Of a DNA stretch of 64,000 nt, positions 35,258 through 43,785 are shown piece by piece. A model generated the notes under the pieces. That model ran no database searches, was not told where the DNA came from, and was given only the letters and a program-made list of their open reading frames with translations. Every line of letters begins with the position of its first letter. Within the stretch, counting starts at the first letter, position 1. The stretch lies in NCBI GenBank assembly GCA_963739375.1, contig CAVUAF010000014.1:620001-684000 (forward strand), written 5' to 3'. The translations under genes were made by a program, and so were the position numbers. Origin of the DNA: CAVUAF01 sp963739375 (lineage in GTDB: Bacteria; Acidobacteriota; Terriglobia; Terriglobales; Acidobacteriaceae).

Positions 35258-36252
35258 ATGAACGGCAAAGCAAAGCAGCCCAAGACCTTGCAGGACGCCA
35301 TCGTGCATTTCAGCGACCCCGACCGCGCGTTGGAGTACATGGTGCGGTTGCGCTGGCCGGATGGCGTTGTGACCTGCCCCACCTGTGGCCGCAAAGACCC
35401 GGTGTTTCTGAAGAACCAGCGCAAGTGGCAGTGCAAGAGCGTCCACGAGAAGCGCCAGTTCTCCGCAAAGGTTGGCACCGTATTCGAGGACTCGCCGATT
35501 CCGCTGGAAAAGTGGCTGACCGCCGTGTGGCTGGTGGTGAACTGCAAGAACGGCGTGAGTAGTTACGAGATTGCCCGCGCCATCGGCGTCACTCAGAAGT
35601 CGGCATGGTTCATGCTGCATCGCATCCGCACCGCGCTCCAAGAGAAGCAGGGCTTCGGTACTGGTCGCAAGATCGGCGGCCCCGAGAACGAAGTCGAGGT
35701 GGATGAGACTTTCGTCGGCGGGCGCAAGAAGAACATGCACGGCGAGCGGGCGCTTCGTTACGAGCAGCGCGGCGGCGCGCAGGGCAAGACCGCCGTGCAA
35801 GGAATCCTTGACCGCAATCTGCGGCAGGTCCGTGCAGCGGTGGTGCCGAACGTGAGCCGCGAAACTCTGCAAGCGGAAGTGCTGAAACAGGTCAAGTACG
35901 GAACCAAGGTTTACACCGACGATGCGGTTGCCTACGACCGGCTGAACTGGCGCTTCGCGCACGAAGTCGTCAACAAGACCGAGCGCTACGTTCGCGGGCG
36001 CGTCCACGTCAACGGCATCGAAAATTCTGGTCGCTGCTCAAGCGCGGCCTGAATGGAACCTACGTTGCGGTTGAGCCGTTTCACCTGTTCCGCTATGTGG
36101 ACGAGCAGGTGTTCCGCTTCAATCATCGCAAGGATGCGTTTGGCAACGACCTGAGCGATGGTGACCGCTTTGAACTCGCGTTGTCGCGTGTGCCGAATAA
36201 GCGCCTCACCTTTGCCGAAGTCACTGGCAAGGTTGGAGAAACGAGTTTCTAA
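35258..36252 (+). pseudogene. IS1595 family transposase, single-base frameshift near the C-terminus
   Basis: An N-terminal zinc ribbon (VTCPTCGRKDPVF, RKWQCKSVHEKRQFS) precedes a DDE domain: VEVDETFVGGRKKNMHG (first Asp), VYTDDAVAYDRL (second Asp), and HVNGIEN followed by the FWSLLKRGLNGTYV helix with the final Glu/Asn region. The helix lies in another frame: AAAATTCTGG near 36021-36030 lacks one T, so the first frame ends at 36052. Restoring the base extends the protein to the TAA at 36250-36252. Either the element is now inactive, or it is a sequencing error, or the shift is bypassed by slippage. Confidence 0.85.
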
Positions 36253-36425
36253 CCCTTACCGCCGGAAGCGCGGCCCGAAGCGGAAGCCCTAGGCTTCCGC
36301 TTCTTCTTTTGTTCCTTGGCGCGCTTCTCCGCGTCCAGCTTCGCTTTGATCTCGGCGTGCGGAACCCGGATGAGCTTTCGCATGGTGCGGTCGAAGTTCT
36401 CATATTCGTTTGTGTTCTTGTTCAC
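36249..36425 (-). CDS. Small basic passenger protein of the transposon
   Basis: 58 residues from GTG 36425 behind GAGGGG. A conserved-looking core FDRTMRKLIRVPHAEIKAKLDAEKRAKEQ is followed by a Lys/Arg-rich tail. The KLDAEKRAK helix with a basic tail resembles small accessory proteins that often accompany toxin-like or DUF3800 genes, but no function is known. It starts 8 bases after the DUF3800 stop, so both are probably made from one mRNA. Its 3' end overlaps the end of the transposase gene by 4 bases. Confidence 0.55.
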   Translation of the reverse strand: MNKNTNEYENFDRTMRKLIRVPHAEIKAKLDAEKRAKEQKKKRKPRASASGRASGGKG

Positions 36426-36433
36426 GGTGCCCC

Positions 36434-37399
36434 TCAAAATCCACCGCCCGGAATGCCGAGTTGAACGCGCGTATCCACCGGATCGGGCGGTAAGAAAAAC
36501 TTATTTGGTGTCAGCGGTGAGTGGACAAGCAATCGCGCCAGTTCGCGGCGGTCAATGTAGACAAGCCGCTGCGACCATCGGCGCTCCAGAAGCCGCTTCG
36601 CGTTTTGGCTTAACCGCTCTTCGCCGTGAAGCTCCCGATGGCATAGGTAGCAGAACGATTCATATGCCATAAAATCTGCGACCTGTAGCGGAATGGCGCG
36701 CAACTTGGAGGTGAACACCACATCCCCGATGCGACCTCTTACCGACAGGCGGCTACGCTTCAGCACGTTGAAGATCGCTCGCGCACTAGATTCGTATTCG
36801 CGTTGCTGGTCAAACACAAAATGCACCATCTCGCCGGTGCCGAGATACCTGCCGCCAACGTCTTTGTCTTGCGTGAACTTAACGGCATCCAGCACTGCTT
36901 GGCGGAACACCACAAAATATGGCTTGCTCGGCGCTCCCTGCTTGCGCCATTTTCTGGTTCCCGACTGCTCAGACAGTACAAATTGGCCGCCCGTCAACCA
37001 GAGCCTCTCGTCCACGCTGAGCGAAGAAAAGTCGCTCGCGTTTATGGCGGCACCAATGATTGTGTCGTCTGTTTGAAACGCCGCGTTAATCGCGGCAAGC
37101 GCATCAATTGAAAACTTGCCACAGCGCCGATCATCCCATCCCCTAAATGGCCCCGACCGCTTCGCAAAGTCTTTGGCGTGGAAAAATGGGATGCGATGCT
37201 TGAACAGCACATCGTCCTGCCAGGTGCGCGACAAGGCCGAGCAGTGGCGCGCTGGAAGTACGAAGCCGGTAACAACGCACATCGGAGAGCCGGAATGTAT
37301 TCCGCTCTCGTCGAAGTAGCCCTTCAACATTCCAAAATCACCGTCTCCGTGGACAAGTTCACACAGGAACTGTACGTCGGCAGTCAATTGGGGGCTCAT
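36434..37399 (-). CDS. DUF3800 domain protein, transposon passenger
   Basis: 321 residues; ATG 37399 behind GGGGGTG is preferred, with ATG 37330 as the shorter option. Family landmarks are KGYFDESGIHSGSPMCVV near the start, FFHAKDFAKRSGPF, MVHFVFDQQREY, and LRAIPLQVADFMAYESFCYL. DUF3800 proteins have an RNase H-like fold with conserved acidic residues (here Asp in FDESG, Asp in FVFDQ, Asp in VADF) and are common in defence islands and mobile elements. A nuclease role is inferred from the fold. It reads inward from the right end of the transposon. Confidence 0.8.
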   Translation of the reverse strand: MSPQLTADVQFLCELVHGDGDFGMLKGYFDESGIHSGSPMCVVTGFVLPARHCSALSRTWQDDVLFKHRIPFFHAKDFAKRSGPFRGWDDRRCGKFSIDALAAINAAFQTDDTIIGAAINASDFSSLSVDERLWLTGGQFVLSEQSGTRKWRKQGAPSKPYFVVFRQAVLDAVKFTQDKDVGGRYLGTGEMVHFVFDQQREYESSARAIFNVLKRSRLSVRGRIGDVVFTSKLRAIPLQVADFMAYESFCYLCHRELHGEERLSQNAKRLLERRWSQRLVYIDRRELARLLVHSPLTPNKFFLPPDPVDTRVQLGIPGGGF

Positions 37400-37466
37400 G
37401 CCACACCCCCGCCGAGTTCCGCCTCATCGTCTCCCCCTGAATGTGCGCCCCCCTCGCCTGATTCCG

Positions 37467-37482
37467 CAAGTATATTATTGCC
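37467..37482 (-). repeat. Right terminal inverted repeat of the transposon
   Basis: Perfect reverse complement of the left end over 16 bp. Confidence 0.88.
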
Positions 37483-37490
37483 TTTACGAA
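37483..37490. repeat. 8-bp target site duplication, right copy (TTTACGAA)
   Basis: Identical to 35201-35208 and in the same orientation. Confidence 0.85.
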
Positions 37491-37746
37491 GATTTTCCGC
37501 CTAGATTCTTGGATCCAAAAGAGTTACACGTAAAATATTGAGCCCGTGGGAGTTACCGGCGGCGGCCGGGCGGCGGGCCAACCGGAAGACAGGATAAAGG
37601 CCGGGACGCCGCGCTGTCAACACCTATAGTGTTCGCATAATCAGTGACATAATCTTTAAGATATACAACGGCGCGGAGCTCGCGGGCGAGTCGCCCGCGT
37701 CCACCCCAGCAGGCTCACTCAGGATGACCTCCCTGGGGTGTTTGGT
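37491..37746. other. Non-coding stretch between transposon and repeat copies
   Basis: No gene is seen. ATCCAAAAGAGTTA at 37511 resembles ATCCAAAGGAGTTA at 35092 on the other side of the transposon, so this is probably the other half of the intergenic repeat into which the element inserted. Confidence 0.4.
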
Positions 37747-37979
37747 AGAGAAACGCCGTCCGCTATCCGCTCTCCGCTCTCCGTTTCGCGGGCCGGGTTC
37801 ACGCCGAGGCTGGTTCGTGTCGCCCCTAAAGGGGCTCAACTCTTTTTTGCGACGCTTACCCGGCGTTGAAACGCCGGGCTACCTTCGGTCGCCCCTGGCG
37901 GGGCTCGAAGAGGAGGCGCTGCTGGCTGCTGGACGAGGCCGGAGACCGAGATTCCTCGCTCTGCTCGGAATGACAACGG
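37747..37979. repeat. Triple-hairpin intergenic repeat, copy 1
   Basis: About 235 bp with three hairpins: CGCCCCTAAAGGGGC, CCCGGCGTTGAAACGCCGGG and GCCCCTGGCGGGGC, ending in a tail of the type ATTCCTCGCTCTGCTCGG. Nearly identical copies follow at 37982, 39891 and 43431. Confidence 0.85.
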
Positions 37980-37981
37980 GA

Positions 37982-38239
37982 TGGAGAAACGCTGTCCGGC
38001 GTCTCACCGCTCTCCGTTTCGCGGGCCGGGTTCACGCCGAGGCTGGTTCGTGTCGCCCCTAAAGGGGCTCAACTCTTTTTTGCGACGCTTACCCGGCGTT
38101 GAAACGCCGGGCTACCTTCGGTCGCCCCTGGCGGGGCTCGAAGAGGAGGCACTGCTGGCTGCTGGTAGGTTTCGAGTCTCGCGTTTCAAGGTGCGGAAAC
38201 GAAACCTAGATTCCTCGCGTTGCTCGGAATGACAACGGG
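37982..38239. repeat. Triple-hairpin intergenic repeat, copy 2
   Basis: Direct tandem neighbour of copy 1, with the same three hairpins and a 25-bp insertion (TAGGTTTCGAGTCTCGCG region) before the tail that is shared with copy 4. Confidence 0.85.
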
Positions 38240-38344
38240 ATGGAGAAACGCTGTCCGCTGTCGCCTCGCGGCGGCGGCGATCTCGCCCCATGACTGGCTC
38301 TACCCATTCCGAGGGGGCGCCTTGGTGGATGGCGTACGGAGGTC

Positions 38345-38431
38345 GCGGGCGAGTCGCCCGCGACCACCCAAGAACCCGCGTCCACCCAGGAACCTGCGTC
38401 CACCCAGGAACCCGCGTCCACCCAAGAAGTT
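38345..38431 (+). repeat. 18-bp tandem repeat next to a kinase fragment
   Basis: Three to four copies of the unit AACCCGCGTCCACCCAGG, in frame with the kinase fragment that follows. Confidence 0.6.
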
Positions 38432-38509
38432 GATTACCTGGGGATGGAGTTCCTCGAAGGCGAAACGCTGGCCGACCGGCTGCGGGGCGGATTCCCGTTT
38501 CGGGAATGA
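38432..38509 (+). pseudogene. Fragment of a Ser/Thr protein kinase gene
   Basis: Twenty-five codons read DYLGMEFLEGETLADRLR and then diverge before a stop. This matches the hinge region of bacterial Ser/Thr kinases (consensus YLVMEYLEGETLADRL). The rest of the kinase is missing, so this is a relic, probably carried in with the repeats. Confidence 0.55.
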
Positions 38510-38607
38510 GTGGTGGGAAGGGCTGTGCTTCAACAACTGACTGGAACAATTCCCTCACGCAGGTGTCTTCAGGGAGTGAAGGGCTACCATGGTCTCGGAG
38601 GTGTGAC

Positions 38608-39840
38608 ATGCGCCTTCGCTTAGCACTGGCGTTCGTTCTTCTCAGTGGTTCGCTTGCCGCCCAAGCGCAGCAGCCCGAGTACAGAGGGCAGATCAACCCC
38701 GAGGTGAAGATCGGCGGAGGCGCGATGCTCGGCATGGCGCCGGCGCCCGCCGAGATTATCGCCCTGCTTCCGGCCGCGCCCGGCAAAGACGACCAGGTCT
38801 TCTTCTACAAAACGGAATTTGAGCCTGGCCGCTCTACGATGGCGGTTGTGGTCGAGGGCCCGACCAGGGCGGGTTATCTCTACTACGACTTCGACGGCGA
38901 CGGAAAGTTCGGACCGGAGGAGCGTTTTGCGCTTCCCGAGAATGGCGTCATCCAGGCCACCGTGCCGGTAACGGCTGGAATCGTCACTTCCGTACCGGTT
39001 CGATTCGACTATCCAAAGGTGGTTGGCAATGCCGGCGCGAAAGAGCAGAAACGCTACCTGACGTCCAGAATCGGCATGTTCCTCATGGGCACGGTGGACA
39101 TCGATGGGCAACAGGTCCTGGTCCGGTACATGTTCAACTTGAAGAGCAAGAACGTTGACGTTGCCAGGGTCGCCATGGACTGCAACGGCAACGGCAAAAT
39201 CGACGTCATGCCGATGGGCACCAACACCGAACTCAGGACCGACCAGGGCAGGCCGGCGGTATTCCGCATCGGCACGCATTACGTGGCGACGAAGTCGGTG
39301 GACCTGAAGAGCGGTGAGATCGTGCTGGAATCACGTCCGGCTTCCGAGTACACGCTCATCGAGCTGATCCCGGGCAGCCAGATACCTGATTTCCCTTATA
39401 AGGATCTCGCCGGCAGAGCGCATCACCTGGCGGAGTTTCGCGGTAAGTATGTACTGCTTAATTTCTGGGCAACGGGTTGAGGGCCCTGCCGTGGGGAGTT
39501 TCCCTACTTCAAGGCAGCCTACGCGAAGTATCGCGCGCGCGGATTCGAAATCCTGGGCATGGACATGGAAAACTCCACCGGCAAGCTGACGCGCGCGGAA
39601 TACAAGAAGGACATCAAAACGGTCCGCGCTTTCCTGGCGAAGGAAGGCTACACCTGGCCTCAGGCCGCCCAGAAAAGCATTGAGGAGATCACAAGGAATC
39701 GCTTCCTGGTGTTCGGATTTCCGGTGAATGTCCTCCTCGACCCCGAGGGGAAGGTGGTTGCGCTCGACATCGGCGCCGGGCTGGAGCAGCAACTGGCCAA
39801 GCTGCTGCCCGATAAACCAGTACCTGCGTTTGCGCCCTAG
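38608..39840 (+). CDS. Predicted secreted TlpA-like thioredoxin-fold selenoprotein (in-frame UGA at 39478-39480)
   Basis: 410 residues if UGA 291 is read as selenocysteine. Start ATG 38608 follows GGAGGTG and gives a signal peptide (MRLRLALAFVLLSGSLAAQA). Residues about 25-255 are a beta-rich domain with two calcium-loop-like segments, DFDGDGKFGPEE (94-105) and DCNGNGKID (191-199). A TlpA/AhpC-TSA thioredoxin domain starts at about 262 (GSQIPDFPYKDLAG). The redox site reads FWATG-UGA-GPCRGEFPYF, where relatives have WCGPC, so the motif would be Sec-Gly-Pro-Cys with Cys 294. The frame stays open for 119 more codons (GFPVNVLLDPEGKVVALDIG). Without readthrough the product would lack the active site; no start with a ribosome binding site exists after the UGA. 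A nonsense mutation or base error remains possible. Confidence 0.75.
39481..39517 (+). promoter_or_regulatory. Candidate bacterial SECIS hairpin
   Basis: Directly after the UGA, GTGGGGA (39491-39497) pairs with TCCCTAC (39501-39507), one pair being G-U, closing a 3-base apical loop GTT. A lower stem CTGCC / GGCAG (39486-39490, 39513-39517) extends it past a 5-base bulge. The loop is 17 nt from the UGA and begins with G, in line with published bacterial SECIS rules (loop 16-37 nt from UGA, G in the first loop positions). Confidence 0.55.
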
Positions 39841-39890
39841 GCATAAACGATCTGATGGATATCGCTGGACGATGTGCTCATGCACGCAAC

Positions 39891-40125
39891 GGGATAGAGA
39901 AACGCTATCCGCTGTCCGCTCACCGCTCTCCGTTTCGCGGGCCGGGTTCACGCCGAGGGTTGTTCGTGTCGCCCCTAAAGGGGCTCTACTCTTTTTTGCG
40001 ACGCTTACCCGGCGTTGAAACGCCGGGCTACCTTCGATCGCCCCTGGCGGGGCTCGAAGAGGAGGCGCTGCTGGCTGCTGGACGAGGCCGAAAATCCAGA
40101 TTCCTCGCTACGCTCGGAATGACAA
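39891..40125. repeat. Triple-hairpin intergenic repeat, copy 3
   Basis: Same organisation as copies 1 and 2; fills most of the gap between the selenoprotein candidate and the next gene. Confidence 0.85.
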
Positions 40126-40225
40126 TTCCTTAAGATTGATGGTTTATGAGACGACTTCTAGCAGCAAACTGCCTGCCGCCGCTGTACCATTCTGGCGGGA
40201 CACAGCATGCGAGGGTGTGGCTGCG

Positions 40226-42664
40226 ATGAGAACTCCCAGCCAGCAATTCATCTGCAATGTCGGCTTATCGCTGCTGGCCGTGGTGTCACTGCTGATGGGC
40301 GCCGCAGGGCAGGGGCCGGGCGCCCCCACCAACACACCGGCAGCCACGGCAACGATCAACGGCACGGTCACAACGGCGTTCGGCGGACCCGTGCCGCGGG
40401 CCCGCGTCACGCTTCGTCCCGCCACCGCGATCAACCAGGCCACGGGCGTCGCCACCGATGCGACGGGCCGCTTTAGCTTCCCCGACCTGCTGCCCGGGGT
40501 GTACTTCCTGCGGCCGGAGAAGAGCGGCTACTCACCGGCGATGAGCAGGGCGCTGCCGGGATTCCAGGTAAGGGTTGCGGCAGGAGAGACCGCCAATGTC
40601 GCGCTGCAACTGAAACACGCGGTGGCGATTGTCGGCCGCGTTCTGGATGAGAACGGCGATCCGCTCCACGCCACCGTCAACGTTCACTATTTCGAGAGCC
40701 TCGCCGCGCAGGCCACTTCCGGCAACAGGAATTACGGGATCGCGGGCTTTTCCCCGTATTCCACGGTGTACGCTCCCACCAAGGGAGCGACGCGCAAGCC
40801 CGGATTCGCGAACGCGGCCTTCGCGGAGACGGGCGATCGAGGCGAATTCCGCATCCACAGCCTGCCGCCGGGGCGCTACTTCCTGCGCATCGACTCGTCG
40901 GCGAATGGCAAGGCGTATGCGCCGCTGTACTATCCCGCGGGACCGCTACAAGAGGAACGCGAGGGCCTCCTGCTGAACCCGGGCGATGAAGTCCCGCTGA
41001 ACTTCAACCTGCAACCGGAGCCGAGTTCCGTGGTGACGGCACCGTCGTGGGACCGCACGCCGGCAACGATCTCCGGGCGAGTAGTCTCGGCGGACAGGCA
41101 ACCGCTGGCGCAGGCGGAGGTGAGGCTGGCCTGCGGCGCCGCGTCGCGGCGAACGGCGACCGACGGAGCCGGGCGATTCGAGTTCGCAGATATTCCGCCG
41201 GGTGGCTGCCAGGTGGACGCTTTCAAGCCCGGCTATGCGCCGGACCCAAACAACTTCTACTTGAATTTCCAAAGTCTCGCGCCCGGGGAACGCGTCGAGC
41301 ACGTCGCGATCAAGCTCCATGCGATCGCGGCGATCGTCGGCCGTATTCTGGATGAGAACGGCGATCCGCTGGAAGGCGCCGAAGTCGCCGCATTCCCATT
41401 CGATGCGGGAAAGGTCCATGGCGACCAGACAAAAGCGCCGCGCACGGTTACCGACGAACAAGGCCGCTTCCGGGTGCATAGTCTTCCGCCCGGACAGTAC
41501 CTGATCGGAGTGAACGTGCCGGCGACGCAAACCGCCGGCAGGACGTACCTCCCGACCTATTACCCGGGCACACCCATGCCCCGGTTGGCCGCTCCCGTGA
41601 GTCTTCGAACCGGCGACGAATTTCGCATCGAGCTGCTGATGCGCCCGATGAAAGGCGCGACGGTTCGCGGCCGGGTGAACAGCCTGCCGGGCGAGAGATT
41701 TTCGCTCGTGCTGGAACGTAAGCCCACCGACGAGGCAGCGCCATTTTTCAGGTCCGCATATACGAAGGCAGCGACGATCAAGCCCGACAACAGCTTCGAA
41801 ATAGCGAACGTGCCGCCGGGGAAGTACGTAGCGAGGGCGTTCGTGGGCTCGGGGGTGCCGCGCATCCGTGTGACAAGCACAAGCACGGCGATCGTGAGCA
41901 CGGGGGGATACGGCACGCCGGCGAGGGAAGGCCGCGCCGACGTGGAGGTCGCGCTCGCGGACGTCAATGGCGTGGTGATCACGCTGGGCGATCCGGAGGG
42001 CATAGTAACCATCAGCGGGACCATGCGCTGCGAATGTCCGCCGGATGCGACAAACTTGCGCGGCGGCTTTGGCCTCCGCGAGGTGCCGGCGCGCCCGTTC
42101 CGCATGGATGCGTTCCCGCCAGCGGTAAGATTCAGTCCAGAGATGACGTTTACGATAGGAGTTCCGGTGGGGCGGTGGCAGGTTGGGTCTGCGTTTGCCT
42201 ACTTCAGCTCGCCTACAGAAGGCTTCGCCGAAGCGAATGTGAAGTCCGTGACCCTCGGCGGCAGGGACGTGACGACGGAGGCGTTCGAGGTGACGCGAGG
42301 ATCGGCGGGGCTTCGCTTTGACGTGCTGCTCAACGGCTTCGGCGCGCGGATCGACGGCGTGGTTCTCGATTCCGAAGGCAAGCCGGTGATAGGCGCCAAT
42401 GTCTACGCCATTCCGACGGACAAACGCAGCCGAACGCCGGAAAAAGTCCTGTGGGCAGCAACCAATTGGAAGGGCGAGTTCACCATCAAGAGCGCACGGC
42501 CTGGGGAATACATATTATTCGCCTTCGCCGGACCGACCCATGGTCTAGATGACGTGCTATACGGGGATGAGGAGTGGGTGAAGCAACACGCGTCGGCCGG
42601 CCACGCACTCAAGGCCGAGGAGAAGCAGCGCTACAGCGCGGTGCTGCACGCAATAGTGGAGTAG
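40226..42664 (+). CDS. Secreted protein with multiple carboxypeptidase-regulatory-like (CarboxypepD_reg) domains
   Basis: 812 residues from ATG 40226, with a signal peptide (about 1-28). At least four Ig-like CarboxypepD_reg units are visible by their repeating pattern VGRVLDENGDPLxxA ... GRFRVHSLPPGxYxL (about 48-125, 140-240, 300-360, 385-460, 715-785). Two VG-R-V/I-LDENGDPL stretches are almost identical, which shows internal duplication. No barrel follows, so it is not a TonB receptor. Probably a cell-surface or periplasmic matrix protein; such proteins are numerous in Acidobacteriota and unexplained. Confidence 0.8.
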   Translation: MRTPSQQFICNVGLSLLAVVSLLMGAAGQGPGAPTNTPAATATINGTVTTAFGGPVPRARVTLRPATAINQATGVATDATGRFSFPDLLPGVYFLRPEKSGYSPAMSRALPGFQVRVAAGETANVALQLKHAVAIVGRVLDENGDPLHATVNVHYFESLAAQATSGNRNYGIAGFSPYSTVYAPTKGATRKPGFANAAFAETGDRGEFRIHSLPPGRYFLRIDSSANGKAYAPLYYPAGPLQEEREGLLLNPGDEVPLNFNLQPEPSSVVTAPSWDRTPATISGRVVSADRQPLAQAEVRLACGAASRRTATDGAGRFEFADIPPGGCQVDAFKPGYAPDPNNFYLNFQSLAPGERVEHVAIKLHAIAAIVGRILDENGDPLEGAEVAAFPFDAGKVHGDQTKAPRTVTDEQGRFRVHSLPPGQYLIGVNVPATQTAGRTYLPTYYPGTPMPRLAAPVSLRTGDEFRIELLMRPMKGATVRGRVNSLPGERFSLVLERKPTDEAAPFFRSAYTKAATIKPDNSFEIANVPPGKYVARAFVGSGVPRIRVTSTSTAIVSTGGYGTPAREGRADVEVALADVNGVVITLGDPEGIVTISGTMRCECPPDATNLRGGFGLREVPARPFRMDAFPPAVRFSPEMTFTIGVPVGRWQVGSAFAYFSSPTEGFAEANVKSVTLGGRDVTTEAFEVTRGSAGLRFDVLLNGFGARIDGVVLDSEGKPVIGANVYAIPTDKRSRTPEKVLWAATNWKGEFTIKSARPGEYILFAFAGPTHGLDDVLYGDEEWVKQHASAGHALKAEEKQRYSAVLHAIVE

Positions 42665-42784
42665 GAAAAGGGCAATACCAAGTGAGCTGTTTCGATCCCT
42701 CATCGGTGCATCTGATCGAAGTGGCGCCACCCCCAATCCCAAATACAGCTCCAGATCGCTGGCGGAGCTTCTGACCGGCTTGCC

Positions 42785-43204
42785 TTAGCCAGGGTACCGT
42801 GCCCGCCTGGCGGCGACGGACTTGACGACCAGCGCCTGCAACACCTTTCGGTCCACATCGGCGAGCTTCTTGATGTAGAGGCAGCCCCCGCCGACGGTGT
42901 GCTTGCCAAGCTTGGCGAGCAACCCCTCAGCGCCGCTAAACCCCGTCATGCTATAGAGAACAGTTGCGGCCTTACGCGGCGAAAAACCGGCAAGCGGCAT
43001 ATCGCCCTCGCGCCCGCTGTCGTAGGTGTAGTGGTAGCTGCCGAAGCCGATGATCGATGGCCCCCACATCTTCGGTTTTTCGCCGGTCGCGCTTTGCATT
43101 AACTTGACGAGCGCTCTGGCGTCCGCGCGCTTGGTCTGGTCCGTGAGCTTATCGATAAACGCCGCGGCACTTAATTTGGTGGGCTTGGTTTTGTTGTCCG
43201 CCAT
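42785..43204 (-). CDS. DUF1801 family protein
   Basis: 139 residues behind AGGATGA. The core MWGPSIIGFGSYHYTYDSGREGDMPLAGFSPRKAA is the family signature, related to YdhG/YjbR-like proteins. ALVKLMQSATGEKP precedes it. Cytoplasmic, function unknown. It lies alone, leftward, among repeats. Confidence 0.85.
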   Translation of the reverse strand: MADNKTKPTKLSAAAFIDKLTDQTKRADARALVKLMQSATGEKPKMWGPSIIGFGSYHYTYDSGREGDMPLAGFSPRKAATVLYSMTGFSGAEGLLAKLGKHTVGGGCLYIKKLADVDRKVLQALVVKSVAARRARYPG

Positions 43205-43430
43205 TCATCCTGCCTTCCGTCTCTTCCCAAGGCTAACGCAGGGCAAGTAAAAGCGCTTACCGGAAAAGTAAAGTACGCTCAGGGTGGGGGCGCATGCAAG
43301 ATCCCACCCTTCGCTGCGCTCAGGGTGGGGCACCCACTCGTGGTCTGGGCCACCCGCCAACTCATCTGTTCCAGGATTGATCTCGGTTTCTGGATGCAGG
43401 CCTGAAGGCCTGCCCCGGCCCGGGGTCTCT

Positions 43431-43660
43431 CGTGTCGCCCCTAAAGGGGCTCTACTCTTTTTTGCGACGCTTACCCGGCGTTGAAACGCCGGGCTACCCT
43501 CGGTCGCCCCTGGCGGGGCTCGAAGAAGAGGCGCTGCTGGCTGCTAGCTGGCCAGGAGCAGGTTTCGAGTCTCGCGTTTCAAGGTGCGGAAGCGAAACCC
43601 AGATTCCTCGCTTTGCTCGGAATGACAGCGGGATAGAGAAACGCCGTCCGCTATCCGCTG
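43431..43660. repeat. Triple-hairpin intergenic repeat, copy 4
   Basis: As copy 2, including the insertion before the tail; here it is followed directly by the rsmI-like remnant. Confidence 0.85.
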
Positions 43661-43678
43661 TCCGCTCTCGCGTCGCGG

Positions 43679-43776
43679 CGGCTGCTGAACTCGCCCCGTG
43701 ACTGGCCCTGCCCATCCCGATGAGGCGCTGCTGGCGCCGGGTCTGTACCTCGTCGCCACGCCCATCGGCAACCTCG
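43679..43776 (+). pseudogene. Relic copy of the 5' end of rsmI
   Basis: About 98 bp matching 45473-45571, i.e. the upstream sequence, start codon and first 26 codons of rsmI (here MTGPAHPDEALLAPGLYLVA...TPIGNL, shown in two parts). It ends exactly after the shared AACCTCG. A shorter echo of the start region is at 38286. This is a duplicated, non-functional fragment carried next to repeat copy 4. Confidence 0.75.
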
Positions 43777-43785
43777 GTTTCCGGC

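Larger units (their letters stand above)
35209..37482. mobile_element. IS1595-type transposon with two passenger genes
   Basis: 2274 bp bounded by perfect 16-bp terminal inverted repeats (GGCAATAATATACTTG at 35209-35224; its reverse complement at 37467-37482), and by an 8-bp direct repeat TTTACGAA, the duplication length known for the IS1595 family. A further AATCAG is shared three bases inside both ends. Contents: a frameshifted IS1595-type transposase on the plus strand, and a DUF3800 gene plus a small basic protein on the minus strand. The target lies in a GC-palindrome-rich intergenic stretch (GGGGGTACCCCC nearby). The intact ends and duplication point to a recent insertion. Confidence 0.9.

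Noticed and set aside
39559..39840. Separate gene starting at ATG 39559
   Set aside because: No ribosome binding site and it begins in the middle of a thioredoxin domain; better read as the continuation after the UGA.
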